From Mycobacterium sp. 1164985.4 (GTDB lineage Bacteria > Actinomycetota > Actinomycetes > Mycobacteriales > Mycobacteriaceae): a stretch of 64,000 nt of DNA. The DNA is taken from positions 1-64,000 of the forward strand of contig NZ_LZMD01000087.1 in NCBI RefSeq assembly GCF_001668575.1, written 5' to 3'. A program made the position numbers and the translations under genes. Each line of letters begins with the position of its first letter. Positions within the stretch are counted from its first letter, which is position 1. Positions 42,627 to 50,585 of the stretch are shown here, one piece after another. The notes beneath the pieces were generated by a model. It ran no database searches. It was not told the DNA's origin and saw nothing but the letters and a program-made list of their open reading frames with translations.

Positions 42627-43145
42627 CTAGCGCGGTACGTGGAAGGTGACCAGCGAGGCGCCGTCGAGCGCGAGCCCCTCCCACGGATCGCCGCTGCGCA
42701 ACACCGCGATCGACGACGTCGGGAATTTCATCGAGATCTGTTCGGCCGCAGTGATGTTGCTACCGTCCACCGTGGACAGCCCGAGTGCGACCCCCGACAT
42801 CGCCGGCTCGTGGCCGATGACCAGCAGCGTCTGGACCTCGAAGTCGAAGTGCGACGGCACCCGGTTGATCTCGTCGATCACGGTGCCCGGCGTCGCGTCG
42901 TAGAGGCGGTCGAGGTAGCGGACGGGCGCGGCGATCCGGGTGCGTGCCAGCGTCTCGCGGGTGCGGGTGGCGGTCGAACACAGCACGGCGTCGACGGCGG
43001 GGGCGTGAGCACGTAACCAGTCGCCGGCCAGCCCCGCCTCACGCACACCCCGCGGCGCCAGCGGACGGTCGTGGTCGCCGACACCCGCCGGATAATCCGA
43101 CTTGGCGTGCCGGAGCAACAGCAGCGTGCGGAACCGGTCGGTCAC
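42627..43145 (-). CDS. SixA-like histidine phosphatase (Rv1276c ortholog)
   Basis: A 172-residue histidine-phosphatase-superfamily protein. The catalytic RHG-type motif is LLRHAKSD (H13 nucleophile, R12), a second arginine lies in CSTATRTRET, and the second histidine is in VIGHEP near residue 110. The RHAKSD form is typical of SixA, which dephosphorylates phosphohistidine proteins. The substrate here is unknown. The start is GTG, and TACCGT on the minus strand (43153-43158) predicts +1 one base before it. It is convergent with lprC, six bases apart. Confidence 0.87.
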   Translation of the reverse strand: MTDRFRTLLLLRHAKSDYPAGVGDHDRPLAPRGVREAGLAGDWLRAHAPAVDAVLCSTATRTRETLARTRIAAPVRYLDRLYDATPGTVIDEINRVPSHFDFEVQTLLVIGHEPAMSGVALGLSTVDGSNITAAEQISMKFPTSSIAVLRSGDPWEGLALDGASLVTFHVPR

Positions 43146-43201
43146 CGGACTAACGGTAAGGCATGCCGCCGCACCTCCCGGGACTTGTCGGGGTGCCGCC
43201 C

Positions 43202-43207
43202 TACACT
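43202..43207 (+). promoter_or_regulatory. -10 element TACACT of the SbcD/SbcC-like unit
   Basis: TACACT predicts +1 near 43214, giving a 36-base leader that contains GGGGAAGGAG (43231-43240) before the ATG at 43250. This unit therefore looks leadered, unlike many neighbours. Confidence 0.45.
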
Positions 43208-43249
43208 CGCGATGCCCGGCAAAGACACGAGGGGAAGGAGCGCGCTGAG

Positions 43250-44398
43250 ATGCGATTCGTGCATACCGCCGACTGGCAACTCGGCATGACGCGGTACTTC
43301 CTCAATGGCGAGGCGCAGCCCCGTTATTCGGCCGCGCGCCGCGATGCGGTGGTCGAGTTGGGGCGGGTGGCGGCCGACGCCGGCGCGGAGTTCGTCGTCG
43401 TCGCCGGCGACGTTTTCGAGCACAACCAACTCGCGCCCAGAGTTGTCAGCCAGTCGCTGGAAGTCATGCGCGTCATCGGCGTTCCCGTGTACCTCCTGCC
43501 CGGCAACCACGACCCGCTCGACGCGTCCTCGGTCTACACCAGCCCGCTGTTTCTCGCTGAGCGCCCCGACAACGTGTCCGTCCTCGACCGCGCCGGTGTG
43601 CACGAGGTACGGCCCGGACTGGAACTGGTGGCGGCGCCGTGGACCTCGAAGGTACCGTCGTCGGACCCCGTGGCCGGCGTGCTCGAGGATCTGCCCGCCG
43701 ACGGGGCGACACGCATCGTCGTCGGCCACGGCGGCGTGGACATCTTCGTGCCCGACAAGGACCGCGCTTTCCTGATCCGCCTGGCGGCGCTGGAGGCGGC
43801 CGTCAACAGGGGCGCCGTGCACTATGTGGCGCTGGGCGACAAGCACTCTCGGATGCAGGTCGGTGCCACGGGACGGATCTGGTATTCCGGGTCGCCGGAG
43901 GTCACGAACTACGACGACATCGAGGTCGACTCCGGACACGTACTGGTCGTCGACATCGACGAGACCGATCCGGCGCATCCGGTGAACGTCGAACCGCGCA
44001 AGGTGGGCCGCTGGCGGTTCGTCACGCTGCGCCGCGGCGTGGACAACGACCGGGACGTCGCCGACCTGGACATCAATCTCGATCTGTTGCCGGACAAGGA
44101 ACGTATCGTCGTGCGTCTCGCGTTGACCGGATCACTGACGGTCACCGACAAGGCCGCGCTCGACGCGTGCCTGGACAAGTACGCCCGGCTCTTCGCCGCG
44201 CTGCGGGTGGACGAGAAACAGAGCGAGATCGCGGTCATCCCCGCCGACGGCGAGTTCGACGACCTCGGTATCGGCGGCTTCGCCGCATCGGCCGTCGACG
44301 AACTGGTCGCCACCGCACGGTCGGACGGTGAGGCGGCCGAGGACGCGCGTGCCGCCCTGGCGCTGCTTCTGCGGCTGTCGGATCGGGGTGTGGCGTGA
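43250..44398 (+). CDS. Mre11/SbcD-like metallophosphoesterase nuclease (Rv1277 ortholog)
   Basis: A 382-residue DNA repair exonuclease of the Mre11/SbcD family. All five phosphoesterase motifs are visible: HTADWQLG (H5, D8), AGDVFEHNQ, GNHDP, VGHGG and LGDKH, which bind two Mn ions. A capping domain follows. It should partner with the downstream SMC-like ATPase to process DNA ends or hairpins. GGGGAAGGAG nine bases before the ATG is a strong ribosome site. The stop overlaps the next start by GTGA. Confidence 0.92.
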   Translation: MRFVHTADWQLGMTRYFLNGEAQPRYSAARRDAVVELGRVAADAGAEFVVVAGDVFEHNQLAPRVVSQSLEVMRVIGVPVYLLPGNHDPLDASSVYTSPLFLAERPDNVSVLDRAGVHEVRPGLELVAAPWTSKVPSSDPVAGVLEDLPADGATRIVVGHGGVDIFVPDKDRAFLIRLAALEAAVNRGAVHYVALGDKHSRMQVGATGRIWYSGSPEVTNYDDIEVDSGHVLVVDIDETDPAHPVNVEPRKVGRWRFVTLRRGVDNDRDVADLDINLDLLPDKERIVVRLALTGSLTVTDKAALDACLDKYARLFAALRVDEKQSEIAVIPADGEFDDLGIGGFAASAVDELVATARSDGEAAEDARAALALLLRLSDRGVA

Positions 44399-47016
44399 AA
44401 CTGCACCGCCTGGTCCTGACCAACTACCGCGGAATCACGCACCGCGAGATCGAGTTTCCCGATCGCGGCGTGGTGATCGTCAGCGGCGCCAACGAGATCG
44501 GCAAGTCCTCGATGATCGAGGCGCTCGACCTGTTGATCGAGGCCAAGGACCGGTCGGGGAAGAAAGAGGTCAAAGAGGTCAAGCCGACACACGCCGACGT
44601 CGGCGCCGAGGTGGAGGCCGAGATCTCCACGGGCCCATACCGATTCGTGTACCGCAAGCGGTTCCACAAGCGCTTCTCGACCGAGCTGACGATCCTCGAG
44701 CCGCGGCGCCAGCAGTTCACCGGTGACGAGGCGCACGACCGGGTGCGGGCCATGCTCGACGAGACCGTCGACACCTGCCTGTGGCAGGCGCAGCGGGTGC
44801 TGCAGTCGGGGTCCACCGCGGCCGTGGATTTGTCCGGATGTGACGCGCTGTCCCGCGCACTCGACGTGGCCGCCGGTGAGGCGGTGGCGCTCTCGGGTGC
44901 CGAACCGCTGTTGGTCGACCGCGTCGAAGAGGAATACCTGCGCTACTTCACCCGCACCGGAAGGCCCACCGGGGAGTGGGCGGCCGCCACCAACCGGTTG
45001 CGAGCGGCCGAGGACGCGTTGGCCGAGGCGGCGGCGTCCGTCGCGGAGGTCGACGAGGCGGTGCGCAGGCACACCAACCTCACCGACGAGCTGGCCAGGT
45101 TGACGGCCCAACGCGCGGCCGCGGCCGAACAGGTCGCCGACGCGCAGAAGGCCGCCGAAGAGGTCGCTGGGCTGAAGGGGCAGCTCAAGGAAGCGGAGCT
45201 GGTCGCCGCGGCCGCTCACGCCAACCACGACACGTCGCGCACCGCGGTCGACGAGCGCAGGCGGTTGCGTGCCGACATCGAGCAGCGGGCCGCCGCGATG
45301 GCCGAGCTCGAGACCGCCGCCACCCAGGCCAGCGACGATCACACGACCGCGGTCGAGGTGGCTGAGCTCGCCGAGACCGCCGCCGAAAAGGCGCGAAATG
45401 CATTGGAGGCCACGCAGGCTCGCGTCGAAGCGGCGCGAGGAACCGTGCAACGGCTCGCCGACCGCGACGAGGCGGACCGGATCGCCGCGCAACTGTCGAA
45501 GATCGAGACCGCTGAACGGGAACTCGAGCGCGTGCAGGGCGACCTCGCGCAGATCCGGTTGACCGGCGAGGGTATGCGCGCCATCGAGTCGGCCAAGGCG
45601 ACCGTCGACGCCGTGACGGCACAGGTCGAGTTGGCGTCGGCGCACATCGAGTTGGTCGCGAGCGCCGACGTCGAGGTGCGCGTAGCCGGCGAGACGGTCA
45701 CGCTCGGTGCGGGGGAGACGTGGACCGCCAGCGTCACCGCCGAAACCGCTTTCGAAGTGCCGGACCTGCTGACCGCTCGGCTGCTGCCCGGCGCACCGGC
45801 CTCCGAGACACAAGCCAAACTCGATGCCGCACAGGAGGTTCTGGCGTCGGCGCTGACGTCCTGCGGCGTCGCCGACGTCGCCGAGGCACGTGCCCTCGAT
45901 CAGCGGCGTCAACAGCTGGTGACGACCAGGGATCGGCTGTGCGCGACCGTCGAGGCGCTGACGGGTGACCGATCGGCGGACCGGCTCAGGGAACGTCTTG
46001 CCGACCTCACCGCGCGTCAGCCGCAGGTCACGGAGCTGTTCGAGGTCGACTCCGACGCGGCCCGCGCCGAGCTCGACGCCGCGACCGCCGCCCAGAAGCA
46101 GGCGATCGCCGAGTGCGAGAAGCATCGCAAGGTCGCCGAGGAGGCGGCTAAGCGCCTGGGAGAGAGCGACACTCGTACGACAGTGCTGCGCGAGAAGCTG
46201 GCCGGCGCCCGGTCCGAGCTCGCGCTGGCCCGCGAACGATTGGAGGGTCAGCGGGCCAGCGTCGGCGACGACGAGTTGGCGCTGCGGGCGCAGGCCCACG
46301 CCGAGGAGGCACAGCGGGCCGCCGCACTGGTCGCCGACCTGAGCGAGGAGCTGAGCCGCGCCGCACCCGACGCCGTGGCCGCGACGCTCCAGGAGGCCAC
46401 GCGCCGCGCCGAGGCCTTGTCGGCCAGCCGCGACGACGTGGTCGAGGAGCTGCGCGAGGTCGGTGCGCGGTTGAAGGTGTCCGGCACCGAAGGCCGCAAG
46501 GGCAAGCTCGACGAGGCCGCGACCGAGCGTGAGCACGCGCTCGACGAGTACTCGAGGGTGCAGCGCCGCGCGAAGGCCGCCGAGCTGTTGCGGTCCGTGA
46601 TCGCACGGCACCGCGAATCCACCCGCTCGCGCTACGTCGACCCGTTCCGCGGTGAGGTGGAGCGGTTGGGACGCATGGTGTTCGGCGACAGCTTCGAGGT
46701 GGAGGTCGACAGTGCTCTGCGGATCTGCACCCGCACGCTGTCCGGCCGCACGGTGCCATACGACTCACTCTCGGGTGGGGCCAAGGAGCAGCTGGGCATC
46801 GTGGCACGGCTGGCAGGGGCGGCGCTGGTGGCCAAGGAGGACACCGTGCCGGTCGTCATCGACGACGCGCTCGGCTTCACCGACCCCGACCGCCTGGTCA
46901 AGATGGGTGCGGTGTTCAACGCGGTTGGCGGCGACGGGCAGGTGATCGTGCTGACGTGCAGCCCCCAGAGGTACGCGGCCGTCGACGGCGCCGAACACAT
47001 CGCGCTGACGGCGTAA
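44395..47016 (+). CDS. Rad50/SbcC-like SMC-type ATPase (Rv1278 ortholog)
   Basis: An 873-residue SMC-like ATPase. The N-terminal Walker A is GANEIGKSS (about 30-38); long coiled-coil arms rich in Ala, Glu, Arg and Lys run from about 200 to 750. The C-terminal half-site has the signature LSGGAKEQLG and Walker B VVIDDALGFTD. No CxxC zinc hook is seen at the middle of the arms; the central region contains a small non-coiled segment (about 420-470) instead. It is shorter than E. coli SbcC. With the upstream nuclease it should form an end-processing complex. The GTG start overlaps the nuclease stop. Confidence 0.9.
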   Translation: MKLHRLVLTNYRGITHREIEFPDRGVVIVSGANEIGKSSMIEALDLLIEAKDRSGKKEVKEVKPTHADVGAEVEAEISTGPYRFVYRKRFHKRFSTELTILEPRRQQFTGDEAHDRVRAMLDETVDTCLWQAQRVLQSGSTAAVDLSGCDALSRALDVAAGEAVALSGAEPLLVDRVEEEYLRYFTRTGRPTGEWAAATNRLRAAEDALAEAAASVAEVDEAVRRHTNLTDELARLTAQRAAAAEQVADAQKAAEEVAGLKGQLKEAELVAAAAHANHDTSRTAVDERRRLRADIEQRAAAMAELETAATQASDDHTTAVEVAELAETAAEKARNALEATQARVEAARGTVQRLADRDEADRIAAQLSKIETAERELERVQGDLAQIRLTGEGMRAIESAKATVDAVTAQVELASAHIELVASADVEVRVAGETVTLGAGETWTASVTAETAFEVPDLLTARLLPGAPASETQAKLDAAQEVLASALTSCGVADVAEARALDQRRQQLVTTRDRLCATVEALTGDRSADRLRERLADLTARQPQVTELFEVDSDAARAELDAATAAQKQAIAECEKHRKVAEEAAKRLGESDTRTTVLREKLAGARSELALARERLEGQRASVGDDELALRAQAHAEEAQRAAALVADLSEELSRAAPDAVAATLQEATRRAEALSASRDDVVEELREVGARLKVSGTEGRKGKLDEAATEREHALDEYSRVQRRAKAAELLRSVIARHRESTRSRYVDPFRGEVERLGRMVFGDSFEVEVDSALRICTRTLSGRTVPYDSLSGGAKEQLGIVARLAGAALVAKEDTVPVVIDDALGFTDPDRLVKMGAVFNAVGGDGQVIVLTCSPQRYAAVDGAEHIALTA

Positions 47017-47118
47017 CCGGCTGTGGCGGCGGCGCCGGCCCTAGGGAACGCTGACGAGTTTCGGACGGATTTCCGACACCGCCCGTTTGTCCGCCCCGAA
47101 AAACCTAGACTCCGGCGG

Positions 47119-48654
47119 ATGGAAGCCGACTACGTCGTCGTGGGAACGGGCTCCGCCGGGTCGGTGGTGGCGGCCCGCCTGAGCGAGAATCCGTCCGTCC
47201 GGGTCGTCGCGCTGGAAGCGGGTCCCCACGACAAGGACAAGTTCATCCGCATCCCCGCGGGCTTCGTCAAGCTGTTCCGCAGCCCGGTGGACTGGGACTA
47301 TCTGACCGAACCGCAGAAGGAGCTCGACGGCCGCGAAATCTATTGGCCGCGGGGCAAAATGGTCGGCGGTTCGTCGTCGATGAACGCGATGATGTGGGTG
47401 CGCGGATTCGCCGCGGACTACGACGAGTGGGGCGAGGCGGCCGGCGACCAGTGGGACTATGCGCATCTCGAGCCATACCTGCGCAAGATCGAAGCGGGGC
47501 CGCTGTCCATCAGCAAGCAGCGCAGCCCGCGCAGTTCCACCGCCAAATGGCTGGCCGCTGCCGAGCAGTGTGGCTACCGTATCGAGAAGCCGAACCAGGC
47601 TGCGCCCGAAGGCTTTTGCGAGACACTGGTCACCCAGCGCCGCGGTGCGCGATGGAGCGCGGCCGACGCCTATCTCAAACCGGCCCTCAAGCGCGCAAAC
47701 CTGACACTCGAAACGGACGCGCTGGCGACCAGGGTGGTGTTCGACGGCCGCCGCGCGGTCGGCGTCGAGATCGAGCAGAACGGCACCCGTCGCGTCGTCA
47801 AGGCCCGGCGCGAGGTGGTGTTGTGCGGCGGTGCCATCAACAGCCCGCAGCTGCTGATGCTGTCGGGCATCGGCGATGGCGAACGGCTGGCCGAGCACGG
47901 CATTTCGACGCTGGTCCACGCCCCGGATGTCGGCGCCAACCTGGCCGACCACTTCATCGCGGCGCTCGGCTTCGATGTTCCGAACGACAGCCTCTTCGCC
48001 GCCGAGAAGCCGCTTCAGCTGCTGAACTACCTGCTGCGGCGCCGTGGAATGCTCACCTCGAACGTGGGGGAGGCCTACGGTTTCGTTCGGAGCCGTCCGG
48101 ATCTCGCACTGCCCGATCTCGAGCTGATCTTCGCCCCTGCCCCGTTCTTCGAGGAGGGCATCGGCGACCCCTACGACAACCACGCCGTCGTGCTCGGAAC
48201 GATCCTGCTCAAACCCGAGAGCAGCGGCACCATCGAACTGCGTTCGGCCGACCCGAGGGACAAACCGATCATCGACCCGCGGTATCTCACCGACCCCGGC
48301 GGCATCGACCGGGCAGCCGTAATGGCCGGTCTGCGCATCTGCGCGACGATCTCGCAGGCGCCCGCGCTCGAGGGTGTCATCGGCAAGATCGCGAGACCGC
48401 TCGACTCGGCGACCCTCGACGACGAGACGCTCGAACGGGCGCTGGCCACGTTCTCGCACACGCTGTATCACCCGGTGGGGACGTGCCGAATGGGGCGCGA
48501 CGACGCCAGCGTGGTCGACCCGCAACTGCGCGTGCGCGGCGTCGAGGGCTTGCGCGTCGCCGACGCCTCGGTGATGCCGACGATCATCCGCGGGCATACC
48601 CATGCACCCAGCGTGCTGATCGGGGAGAAGGCCGCCGAACTGCTCCGCGCGTGA
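47119..48654 (+). CDS. GMC-family FAD oxidoreductase (Rv1279 ortholog)
   Basis: A 511-residue glucose-methanol-choline oxidoreductase, a flavoprotein alcohol dehydrogenase/oxidase. The FAD ADP-binding motif GTGSAGS is at 9-15; the GMC signatures GGSSSMNAMMWVRG and GGAINSPQLLMLSGIG are present; and near the C terminus HPVGTCRMG and GHTHAPS hold the catalytic histidines. It is similar to Rv1279 over its length. The substrate is unknown, with a choline-dehydrogenase-like alcohol likely. TAGACT (47106-47111) predicts +1 one base before the ATG, so the mRNA is probably leaderless. Confidence 0.9.
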   Translation: MEADYVVVGTGSAGSVVAARLSENPSVRVVALEAGPHDKDKFIRIPAGFVKLFRSPVDWDYLTEPQKELDGREIYWPRGKMVGGSSSMNAMMWVRGFAADYDEWGEAAGDQWDYAHLEPYLRKIEAGPLSISKQRSPRSSTAKWLAAAEQCGYRIEKPNQAAPEGFCETLVTQRRGARWSAADAYLKPALKRANLTLETDALATRVVFDGRRAVGVEIEQNGTRRVVKARREVVLCGGAINSPQLLMLSGIGDGERLAEHGISTLVHAPDVGANLADHFIAALGFDVPNDSLFAAEKPLQLLNYLLRRRGMLTSNVGEAYGFVRSRPDLALPDLELIFAPAPFFEEGIGDPYDNHAVVLGTILLKPESSGTIELRSADPRDKPIIDPRYLTDPGGIDRAAVMAGLRICATISQAPALEGVIGKIARPLDSATLDDETLERALATFSHTLYHPVGTCRMGRDDASVVDPQLRVRGVEGLRVADASVMPTIIRGHTHAPSVLIGEKAAELLRA

Positions 48655-48674
48655 GCGGTGCCAAGATGGAGGCC

Positions 48675-49148
48675 ATGGCCGAGCGCGACCGCGACGAAGC
48701 CGGGCGTCCCCGCAACACCCGCCCCCGCGACGGGTTGGGGCGGCCGCTGCCCCACGGCAGCGAGGGTGTCGCGCGGATCCCCGACGACCTCGACCTACCA
48801 CCGGCCGAGACCGTCGCCTACGCGCAGGAGCTTCTCGACAAGGGGATGGCGTTTCACGCGCACGAAGTGTTCGAGGCTGCGTGGAAGAACGGCGCCCCGG
48901 ACGAACGCCTGCTCTGGCAGAGCCTGGCCCAACTGGCCGTCGGCATCACCCATGTGCAACGCGGAAACGCGAAGGGGGCGCTCGGCGTGCTGAGCCGGGC
49001 GCGCGCCGGCCTCGCCGACTACGGCCCGGCCACGCACGGCGTCGACGTCACAGGGCTCGCCGACTACGCCGAAACATTGATCGACGACCTCGAGACCGGG
49101 GTGGCGATCGCGCCGGAGCGGCTGCGGCCGCGCCTGACTGCCGACTAG
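48675..49148 (+). CDS. DUF309 protein
   Basis: A 157-residue protein with a polar N terminus (about 1-45) and a helical DUF309 domain containing FHAHEVFEAAWKNG, a His/Glu pattern suggestive of metal binding, and LAQLAVGITHVQRGN. Function is unknown in the family. The start is uncertain: this ATG, another nine bases upstream, or the GTG at 48651 that overlaps the GMC stop (GTGA) are all possible. It is probably co-transcribed with the GMC gene. Its stop shares CTAG with the convergent monooxygenase. Confidence 0.78.
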   Translation: MAERDRDEAGRPRNTRPRDGLGRPLPHGSEGVARIPDDLDLPPAETVAYAQELLDKGMAFHAHEVFEAAWKNGAPDERLLWQSLAQLAVGITHVQRGNAKGALGVLSRARAGLADYGPATHGVDVTGLADYAETLIDDLETGVAIAPERLRPRLTAD

Positions 49149-50500
49149 CTCACCGACTGCAACCGCTGCGCCGGTGCGAACGTGACGTCGCCGAGCCCGA
49201 GGTGCTCGCGCAGCGTGTCACCCGTGTACTCGGTGCGGAACAGCCCACGCCGCTGCAGTTCGGGGACGACCGCGTCGGCGAAGTCGTTGAAGGTGCCCGG
49301 CGTCTGCGCCGCCGACACCATGAATCCGTCGGCCTCACCGGCGGTGAACGACTCCTCGATCTGGTCGGCGACTTGCTCTGCGGTACCGACGAATTGGGGC
49401 AGGAGCACACCCTGGGCGTACCACTTGCCGATGTCGCGCAGGGTCAGGTTGTCCCGATTGGCGACCCGCCGCGCCGTGTCGAACAGGCCCTGTGTCCCGG
49501 TCACCTGGACGTCCTCGACCGGAGCGTCTAGGTCGTAGACCGAGAAGTCGTGGTCGGTGTGCACGGACAGCGTGATGAGCCCGGAGATCGGATCGGCCAA
49601 CTCGTTGTGGAACGCCTGCTTCTCGCGGGCGATCGACTCGGTCTCGCCGATGAACGGAATGAACGCCGGGAAAATCAGCACCTTGTCCGGATCGCGGCCG
49701 AAATCGGTAGCGCGCGACTTGATGTCGTCGTAGTAAGCCCGCCTGCCCTCGGGTGTGGGGTCGATCTCGAAGATGGCCTCCGCCCACCGCGCGGCGAAAT
49801 CCTTGCCGGTGTTCGACGAGCCGGCCTGAATCAGCACGGGCCGGCCCTGCGGTGAGCGTGGGACGTTCAGCGGGCCGCGCGTCTTGAAGAACCGGCCGTC
49901 GTGCTCGACGGCGCGGACCCGCGACGGGTCGGCGAAGATGCCGTCCTTCTTGTCGAGGACCAGCGCGTCGGACTCCCAACTCGACCACAACTCGAGGGCG
50001 GTGCGGACGAACTCGTCGGCGCGCTCATAGCGGAACTCGTGGTCGAGATGGTCGTCGTGGCCGAAGTTCTGTGCCTCGCTCTGTGTCAGCGACGTGACGA
50101 TGTTCCACGCCACCCGGCCGCGGGTGATGTGGTCGAGGCTGGCGAAGATGCGCGCCAGCTCGTAAGGGTGAAAATACGTGGCGGACTTGGTGATCGCGAC
50201 ACCCAGCTTGGACGTCACCGCACCAATGCTGGCCGCGACGATCGACGGGTCCAACGTCGCCGTCGCCTGGGTGCCGCGGCGCAACGGTTCGGTGATGTCG
50301 TCACCGAAGCGGATCGGTGCGGCGAGCAGGTCGGCGAAGAACACAAAGTCGAACTTGCCGCGCTCGAGAATGCGCCCGATGCGGTGGTAGTACTCCGGCG
50401 TGGTGAACCCGGTGTCGCTTCCGGGATGACGCCACGCCGCATGCGAATGGGTGACCTGTGAGGCGATCTGGAAACCGCCCAGGTGTAGTTGACGCGACAT
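49145..50500 (-). CDS. NtaA/SnaA/DszA-type FMN-dependent monooxygenase
   Basis: A 451-residue luciferase-fold monooxygenase of the two-component type, needing FMNH2 from a separate reductase. Recognisable segments are LHLGGFQIASQVTHSHAAWR at the N terminus, KFDFVFFADLLA, RVAWNIVTS and VLIQAGSS, the family hallmarks. Relatives oxidise chelators (NTA, EDTA), dibenzothiophene sulfone or alkyl sulfur compounds. GAGGAG six bases before the ATG is a strong ribosome site. It lies downstream of a DszC/SfnB-like gene with a 51-base hairpin between, suggesting organosulfur use, but this is inference. Neither gene is in this place in M. tuberculosis. Confidence 0.85.
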   Translation of the reverse strand: MSRQLHLGGFQIASQVTHSHAAWRHPGSDTGFTTPEYYHRIGRILERGKFDFVFFADLLAAPIRFGDDITEPLRRGTQATATLDPSIVAASIGAVTSKLGVAITKSATYFHPYELARIFASLDHITRGRVAWNIVTSLTQSEAQNFGHDDHLDHEFRYERADEFVRTALELWSSWESDALVLDKKDGIFADPSRVRAVEHDGRFFKTRGPLNVPRSPQGRPVLIQAGSSNTGKDFAARWAEAIFEIDPTPEGRRAYYDDIKSRATDFGRDPDKVLIFPAFIPFIGETESIAREKQAFHNELADPISGLITLSVHTDHDFSVYDLDAPVEDVQVTGTQGLFDTARRVANRDNLTLRDIGKWYAQGVLLPQFVGTAEQVADQIEESFTAGEADGFMVSAAQTPGTFNDFADAVVPELQRRGLFRTEYTGDTLREHLGLGDVTFAPAQRLQSVS

Positions 50501-50518
50501 TGAGCACTCCTCGAAAAC

Positions 50519-50569
50519 CGATTTGTGCGTGAAAACGATCGCTGAGCGATCGAAATCACGCACAAATCG
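50519..50569 (-). terminator. 51-base near-perfect hairpin between the two flavoenzyme genes
   Basis: CGATTTGTGCGTGA (50519-50532) pairs perfectly with TCACGCACAAATCG (50556-50569). Inside, after an AAA/AAA internal loop, CGATCGC pairs with GCGATCG around TGA. On the minus strand it begins 16 bases after the upstream stop and ends six bases before the next gene's ribosome site, followed by GGTTTT. It could be a terminator, an attenuator or an mRNA-stabilising element. Confidence 0.65.
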
Positions 50570-50585
50570 CTTGGGTGGGTGGGGG

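Noticed and set aside
43909..46611. A 900-codon open frame antisense to the Rad50-like gene
   Set aside because: It runs through the complement of a gene with full ATPase motifs and coiled coils. Its translation is low-complexity (Leu/Gly/Arg/His) with no domain; long antisense frames are expected at this GC content.
47041..48801. Long open frame antisense to the GMC oxidoreductase
   Set aside because: Shadow of a well-supported gene; composition typical of reverse-complement frames and no promoter or start signal.
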